Positions 60,125-64,000 of a stretch of DNA of 64,000 nt are shown here, in pieces. The notes beneath the pieces were generated by a model. That model was given only the letters and a program-made list of their open reading frames with translations, was not told the DNA's origin and made no database searches. The stretch comes from Amycolatopsis viridis. Lineage in GTDB: Bacteria; Actinomycetota; Actinomycetes; Mycobacteriales; Pseudonocardiaceae. Every line of letters begins with the position of its first letter. The stretch's first letter is position 1. The DNA is taken from assembly GCF_011758765.1 (NCBI RefSeq), contig NZ_JAANOU010000001.1:3534001-3598000 (forward strand), written 5' to 3'. Made by a program: the position numbers and the translations under genes.

Positions 60125-61953
60125 GCACCTTCCGCCAACGTCGCCAGTACCTTCTCGCCGTACCGCGCGAGCTTGTTCTCCCCCACGCCGCTCACCCCGG
60201 CCAGCTCGTCCAAAGTAGACGGATGCTCGGTGGCGATCTGCCGCAGGGTGGAGTCGCTGAACACGATGTACGCGGGCACGCCCTGGTTCTTGGCCTCCTC
60301 CGACCGCCAGGCCCGCAGCCGCTCGAACACCGGGCGCGCGTCCTCCGGCAGCTCGGACGCCGGTTTGCGTTTCGCCGCCGCCGCGGCCCGGGCGGCACGC
60401 TGGGGTTCGCGGCGCATCCGCACCTCCCGGCGCCGCCCCAGCACCTCCCCGCTGGCCTCGGTCAGCAGCAGTGTCCCGTAGTCGCCCTCGACCGCGAGCA
60501 AACCCTGGGCGAGCAGCTGCCGCACCACGCCCCGCCACTCGCTTTCGGACAGCTCCGTGCCGACCCCGAACACGGTCAGCTGGTCGTGCCGGTGCTGCGT
60601 CACCTTCGGCGTCTGCTTGCCGAGCAGGATGTCGATGATCTGCCCGGCGCCGAATTTCTGGCCACGCTCGTGCTGCAGGCGGTAAACGGTGGAGAGCAGC
60701 TTCTGCGCCGCGATCGTGCCGTCCCACGATTCCGGCGGGGTCAGGCAGGTGTCGCAGTTGCCGCACGGCTCCCCGGGCTGGCCGAAGTAGTTGAGCAGCT
60801 GCGCCCGGCGGCACTCGACCGTCTCGCACAGCGCCAGCATCGCGTCCAGGTGCTGCGACAGCCGCCGGCGGTGCGCGTCGTCGCCCTCGGAGGTCTGGAT
60901 CATCCGGCGCTGCTGCACGACGTCGGCCAGCCCGTAGGCCAGCCACGCCGTGGAGGGCAGCCCGTCACGGCCCGCGCGGCCGGTCTCCTGGTAGTAGCCC
61001 TCGACGGACTTGGGCAGGTCCAGGTGCGCGACGAAGCGCACGTCCGGCTTGTCGATGCCCATCCCGAACGCGATCGTCGCGACCACGATCAGCCCGTCCT
61101 CACGCAGGAACCGCGCCTGGTTGCGCGCCCTGGTGCGGCCGTCCAGGCCCGCGTGGTACGGCACGGCGCTGATCCCGTTGGCCACCAGGAACTCCGCCGT
61201 CTTCTCCACGGAGTTGCGGGACAGGCAGTACACGATGCCCGCGTCGCCGGGGTGCTCGCTGCGGATCAGGTCGAGCAGCTGCTTCTTCGGTTCGGCCTTG
61301 GGCACGATGCGGTACTGGATGTTGGGCCGGTCGAAGCTGGCCACGAACTGGCGCGCCTGGCCGAGGTTCAGCCGGGACACGATCTCGGCGTGCGTGGCCT
61401 TGGTGGCGGTGGCGGTCAGGGCGATGCGCGGCACGTCCGGCCAGCGCTCGTGCAGCTCCGACAGGCCCAGGTAGTCGGGCCGGAAGTCGTGGCCCCACTG
61501 GGACACGCAGTGCGCCTCGTCGATGGCGAACAGCGCGACCTCACCGCGGTCCAGCAACGTCCGCGTGGACTCCATGGACAGCCGTTCCGGCGCCAGGTAC
61601 AGCAGATCCAGCTCGCCCGCGACGAACGCCGCCTCGACCTCGCGGCGCTGCTCGTAATCCTGGGACGAGTTGAGGAACCCGGCCCGCACCCCGACGGCCA
61701 GCAGCGCGTCCACCTGGTCCTGCATCAGCGCGATCAACGGCGAGATGACCACACCGGTGCCCGCGCGGACCAGCGACGGGACCTGGTAGCACAGGGACTT
61801 CCCGCCGCCGGTCGGCATCAGCACGACCGCGTCGCCGCCGCCGATCACGTGCTCGACGATCGCTTCCTGGTCACCGCGGAAGGAGTCGTAACCGAAGACG
61901 CGCCGCAGAACCTGCAGGGCGTCATTCACCGGGACGGTGTCAGCGGAAGCCAC
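60121..61953 (-). CDS. recQ: RecQ-type ATP-dependent DNA helicase
   Basis: This 610-residue SF2 helicase has motif [20 protein letters not shown]-box [25 protein letters not shown], the RecQ zinc-binding region ([24 protein letters not shown]), a winged-helix domain and a C-terminal HRDC domain ([13 protein letters not shown] to [11 protein letters not shown]). It unwinds DNA 3'-5' in recombination and fork repair. GTG start with the family N-terminus ([22 protein letters not shown]). The arsC-like gene is coupled to its end. Confidence 0.95.
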   Translation of the reverse strand: MASADTVPVNDALQVLRRVFGYDSFRGDQEAIVEHVIGGGDAVVLMPTGGGKSLCYQVPSLVRAGTGVVISPLIALMQDQVDALLAVGVRAGFLNSSQDYEQRREVEAAFVAGELDLLYLAPERLSMESTRTLLDRGEVALFAIDEAHCVSQWGHDFRPDYLGLSELHERWPDVPRIALTATATKATHAEIVSRLNLGQARQFVASFDRPNIQYRIVPKAEPKKQLLDLIRSEHPGDAGIVYCLSRNSVEKTAEFLVANGISAVPYHAGLDGRTRARNQARFLREDGLIVVATIAFGMGIDKPDVRFVAHLDLPKSVEGYYQETGRAGRDGLPSTAWLAYGLADVVQQRRMIQTSEGDDAHRRRLSQHLDAMLALCETVECRRAQLLNYFGQPGEPCGNCDTCLTPPESWDGTIAAQKLLSTVYRLQHERGQKFGAGQIIDILLGKQTPKVTQHRHDQLTVFGVGTELSESEWRGVVRQLLAQGLLAVEGDYGTLLLTEASGEVLGRRREVRMRREPQRAARAAAAAKRKPASELPEDARPVFERLRAWRSEEAKNQGVPAYIVFSDSTLRQIATEHPSTLDELAGVSGVGENKLARYGEKVLATLAEGA

Positions 61954-61983
61954 CCCGCGATCCTAGGGGCTCGCCACGGGAGC

Positions 61984-62012
61984 CGGGCGGGGCCACACGA
62001 GATGCCCGCCCG
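61984..62012 (-). terminator. Hairpin terminator after rluB
   Basis: CGGGCGGG and CCCGCCCG form a perfect 8-bp stem around a 13-base loop, starting at the base next to the rluB stop codon. Confidence 0.6.
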
Positions 62013-62756
62013 CTACAGGCCGACGCGCCGGTAGAGGCCGCCGACCTCGTCCCGGTTGAGCTTGCGGATCGTGCCCGGCTTGCCGTTGCCCAGCTGGACG
62101 TCCCCGATCGCGGTGCGCACCAGTTTGCGCACCGGGAAGCCGACCTCGGCCAGCAGGCGCCGCACGATGTGCTTGCGGCCCTCGTGCAGCACGATCTCCA
62201 GCAGGCTGCGGCCGCCCATGCTGTCCTTGACGCGGAACGCGTCGACGCGGACCGGGCCGTCCTCCAGTTCGATGCCGGCCTTGAGCTCCTTGCCCAGGCC
62301 GCGCGGCACCTTGCCGTCGACCTCGGCCAGGTAGGTCTTGGGGACGTGGTACGACGGGTGCATCAGCCGGTGGGCGAGGTCGCCGTCGTTGGTGAGCAGC
62401 AGCAGGCCCTCGGTGTCGGCGTCGAGGCGGCCGACGTGGAAGAGGCGTTCGCTGCGGTCGCGGACGTAGTCGCCCACACACGGGCGGCCCTGGTCGTCGT
62501 ACATCGTGGTGTGCACGCCGCGGGGCTTGTTCAGCGCCAGGTGCACCAGGTCCTCGCGCAGGATGACGCGGGTGCCGTCGACGTGGATCACGGCGCGGTC
62601 GGGGTCCACGCGGCGGCCCAGCTCGCGCACCACCTTGCCGTCCACGCTGACGCGGCCCTGCACGATCAGGTCTTCGGCGGCGCGGCGGGAGGCCACACCG
62701 GCCTTGGCGAGCACCTTCTGCAGGCGCACGCCCTCGGCTTCGGGCTCAGATGTCAT
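62013..62756 (-). CDS. rluB: 23S rRNA pseudouridine synthase (RluB/RsuA family)
   Basis: This 247-residue protein has an N-terminal S4 RNA-binding domain (VRLQKVLAKAGVASRRAAEDLI) and the catalytic block VGRLDADTEGLLLLTNDGDLAHRL, with the active-site Asp in RLDADTEG. KTYLAEVDGKV and LHEGRKHIVRRLLAEVG follow. It makes a pseudouridine in large-subunit rRNA. The ATG overlaps scpB by 11 bases, in the standard actinobacterial scpA-scpB-rluB order. Confidence 0.93.
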   Translation of the reverse strand: MTSEPEAEGVRLQKVLAKAGVASRRAAEDLIVQGRVSVDGKVVRELGRRVDPDRAVIHVDGTRVILREDLVHLALNKPRGVHTTMYDDQGRPCVGDYVRDRSERLFHVGRLDADTEGLLLLTNDGDLAHRLMHPSYHVPKTYLAEVDGKVPRGLGKELKAGIELEDGPVRVDAFRVKDSMGGRSLLEIVLHEGRKHIVRRLLAEVGFPVRKLVRTAIGDVQLGNGKPGTIRKLNRDEVGGLYRRVGL

Positions 62757-63465
62757 CGATGGAGTCCACTTCCGGCAACAGGGGGGCGATCGGGGGCAGG
62801 TCGGTCAGCGACGACAGCCCGAGTCGCTCGAGGAACAGTTCGGTCGTCACGTACAGGGTGCCACCCGTCTCGGGGTCGGCGCCGCTCTCCGCGATGAGCC
62901 CGCGGGCGACCAGGGTGCGGATCACACCGTCGACGTTGACACCGCGGACGGCCGCGACGCGCGAGCGGGTGACCGGCTGCCGGTAGGCGATGACCGCCAG
63001 GGTCTCCAGGGCGGCCCTGGTGAGCTTGGAGCGCTGCCCGTCCAGCAGGAGCTTCTCGACGAACGGCGCGTAGGTGTCGCGGGTGTAGAGGCGCCACCCC
63101 TCGCCGGCCCGCCGCAGGTCGATGCCGCTGCGGCGCTCGGCGAGCTCGGCCGACATGACCTGCAGCGTCTGGGCGACACGTGCCTCGGGCTGGTTCAGCG
63201 CACCGGCCAGCGCCTCCTCGCTCACCGGCGAGTCGACGACCAGCAGCAGGGCTTCCAGTGCCGCGGCCAGCGCGGAGTGCTCGGTGAGGTCCGGCAGCCC
63301 GTCCCCCACCGCGACGAGTTCGTCGTCCTCGTCGGGTTCGTCCGCCGGCTGCTCCTCGGCGGGAGGTTCCTCCGCGATGGGCACCTCCGGCGCGCGGGCA
63401 TCGTCAACCGCGGGTTCCGGCGTCGGCACCTCGGGCTCCTCCCCGGGCTCCTGTTCGGGATTCAC
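62746..63465 (-). CDS. scpB: Segregation and condensation protein ScpB
   Basis: This 239-residue protein has two winged-helix domains: ALAAALEALLLVVDSPVSEEALAGAL, then LTRAALETLAVIAYRQPVTRSRVAAVRGVNVDGVIRTLVARGLI. It is a kleisin-partner of the SMC condensin complex with ScpA. The N-terminal 50 residues are acidic and Pro-rich, an actinobacterial extension. GTG start overlapping the scpA stop (GTGA). Confidence 0.93.
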   Translation of the reverse strand: MNPEQEPGEEPEVPTPEPAVDDARAPEVPIAEEPPAEEQPADEPDEDDELVAVGDGLPDLTEHSALAAALEALLLVVDSPVSEEALAGALNQPEARVAQTLQVMSAELAERRSGIDLRRAGEGWRLYTRDTYAPFVEKLLLDGQRSKLTRAALETLAVIAYRQPVTRSRVAAVRGVNVDGVIRTLVARGLIAESGADPETGGTLYVTTELFLERLGLSSLTDLPPIAPLLPEVDSIDDI

Positions 63466-64000
63466 CCGTACTCCTCTTCTTCGACGCGGGCGCGGTCCTG
63501 CTCGGCGGCGGCCGTCGCCTCCTCGACCGATCCGCCGGTCCACCGCACCCGCAGCATCGTCAACGGCTCGTCCTGCTCGAACTGCACGCTCGACTCGCGG
63601 TAGAGCTCCAGCAGCGCCAGGAACCGGGCCACCACCTCGACCGTGTGCTCGCAGTCCTCGACCAGCTCGGTGAACGTCGCGTCGCCACGCTCGGCCAGCT
63701 TCAGCCGCAGCAGCGCCGCGTGCTCGCGCACCGACACCCGGTGCGCGTGGATGTGGTCGAGCGACACCGTGGGCGGCGGCTTGGGCCGGAACACCGCCAG
63801 GGCGATCTCCGCGAACTTCCCGGCGTCCACCCCGAGCATCACCTCGGGCAGCAACCCGATGTAGCGCTCCTCCAGCGACACCGATCGCGGGTACCGCCGC
63901 AGCGCCCCGGCCTCCAGCTCGGCGAACAGCGCCGCGACCTGCTTGTACGCCCGGTACTGCAACACCCGGGCGAACAGCAGGTCCCGCGCCTCGAGCAGGG
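63462..64000 (-). CDS. scpA: Segregation and condensation protein ScpA, C-terminal part (5' end outside window)
   Basis: The reading frame is open to the window end; about 178 codons are present. LEARDLLFARVLQYRAYKQVAALFAELEAGALRRYPRSVSLEE, a central HIHAHRVSVREHAALLRLKLAERGDATFTELVEDC and a winged helix ending FLALLELYRESSVQFEQDEPLTMLRVRW match the kleisin ScpA. It bridges the SMC heads in chromosome condensation. The coding continues beyond 64000. Confidence 0.92.
   Translation of the reverse strand, partial: LLEARDLLFARVLQYRAYKQVAALFAELEAGALRRYPRSVSLEERYIGLLPEVMLGVDAGKFAEIALAVFRPKPPPTVSLDHIHAHRVSVREHAALLRLKLAERGDATFTELVEDCEHTVEVVARFLALLELYRESSVQFEQDEPLTMLRVRWTGGSVEEATAAAEQDRARVEEEEYG

Overview
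The window is very G+C-rich actinomycete chromosomal DNA. Codons end in G or C, GTG (and some TTG) starts are frequent, and many adjacent genes overlap by four bases (ATGA, GTGA, TTGA). The mix of genes (F420-type oxidoreductase, mycothiol-associated DinB-fold proteins, GT87 mannosyltransferase-like proteins, many acyl-CoA dehydrogenases, and scpAB-rluB with cmk-plsC-der) fits a Pseudonocardiaceae soil actinomycete such as Amycolatopsis. That placement is an inference. I saw no rRNA, tRNA, transposase, integrase or CRISPR array.

Region by region. 1-5.6 kb: end of a FAD monooxygenase, an F420-type reductase, a GT87 membrane protein, a fadB2/fadE25-like beta-oxidation pair behind a palindromic operator, and a nucleoside hydrolase. 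5.6-13.3 kb: an SRPBCC gene remnant, a mycothiol-associated protein, a lone clpP with a ClgR-like box, DinB and PHP proteins, a transporter broken by two frameshifts, DoxX, a 263-bp head-to-head array of 21-bp repeats, a second GT87 protein and a DUF899 protein. 13.4-24.1 kb: lipid-catabolic genes under TetR/MarR control. These are a fabG/maoC pair, a kinase plus acyl-CoA dehydrogenase pair that looks like a split ACAD10/11, a probable heteromeric acyl-CoA dehydrogenase pair, two SDRs, a deaminase, and a nitroreductase/MarR pair around a complex operator. The same 16-base TetR-type operator lies before fabG and between the SDR and TetR genes.

24.4-33.5 kb is a tightly coupled minus-strand operon: TIGR03084 protein, AtuA-like protein, acyl-CoA dehydrogenase, carboxylase beta, carboxylase alpha, acyl-CoA dehydrogenase, TetR. 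It is probably for branched-chain or acyclic-terpenoid acyl-CoA breakdown. 33.5-37.6 kb is nrdAB behind paired NrdR boxes; the NrdB has Phe in place of the radical Tyr and Glu in place of the first Asp ligand, the class Ic (Mn/Fe, Chlamydia-type) pattern. 37.6-44.4 kb: a P450, a peroxiredoxin coupled to a degenerate GGDEF-EAL protein, and a LysR/gamma-glutamyltransferase pair. 44.4-49.7 kb: a ROK-regulated sugar ABC transporter operon with a stem-loop after the binding-protein gene, and a divergent cupin.

49.7-54.8 kb: a Pls/PosA-type NRPS (adenylation, carrier, membrane and hexapeptide-repeat regions) translationally coupled to an M1 metallopeptidase. 55-64 kb is mainly housekeeping: der, plsC and cmk; a TrkA-C/antiporter pair; a second 21-bp repeat array; an ArsC-like protein; recQ; rluB; scpB; and the end of scpA. 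The best leads for follow-up are the dispersed 21-bp repeat family, the Pls-M1 pair and the class Ic ribonucleotide reductase.
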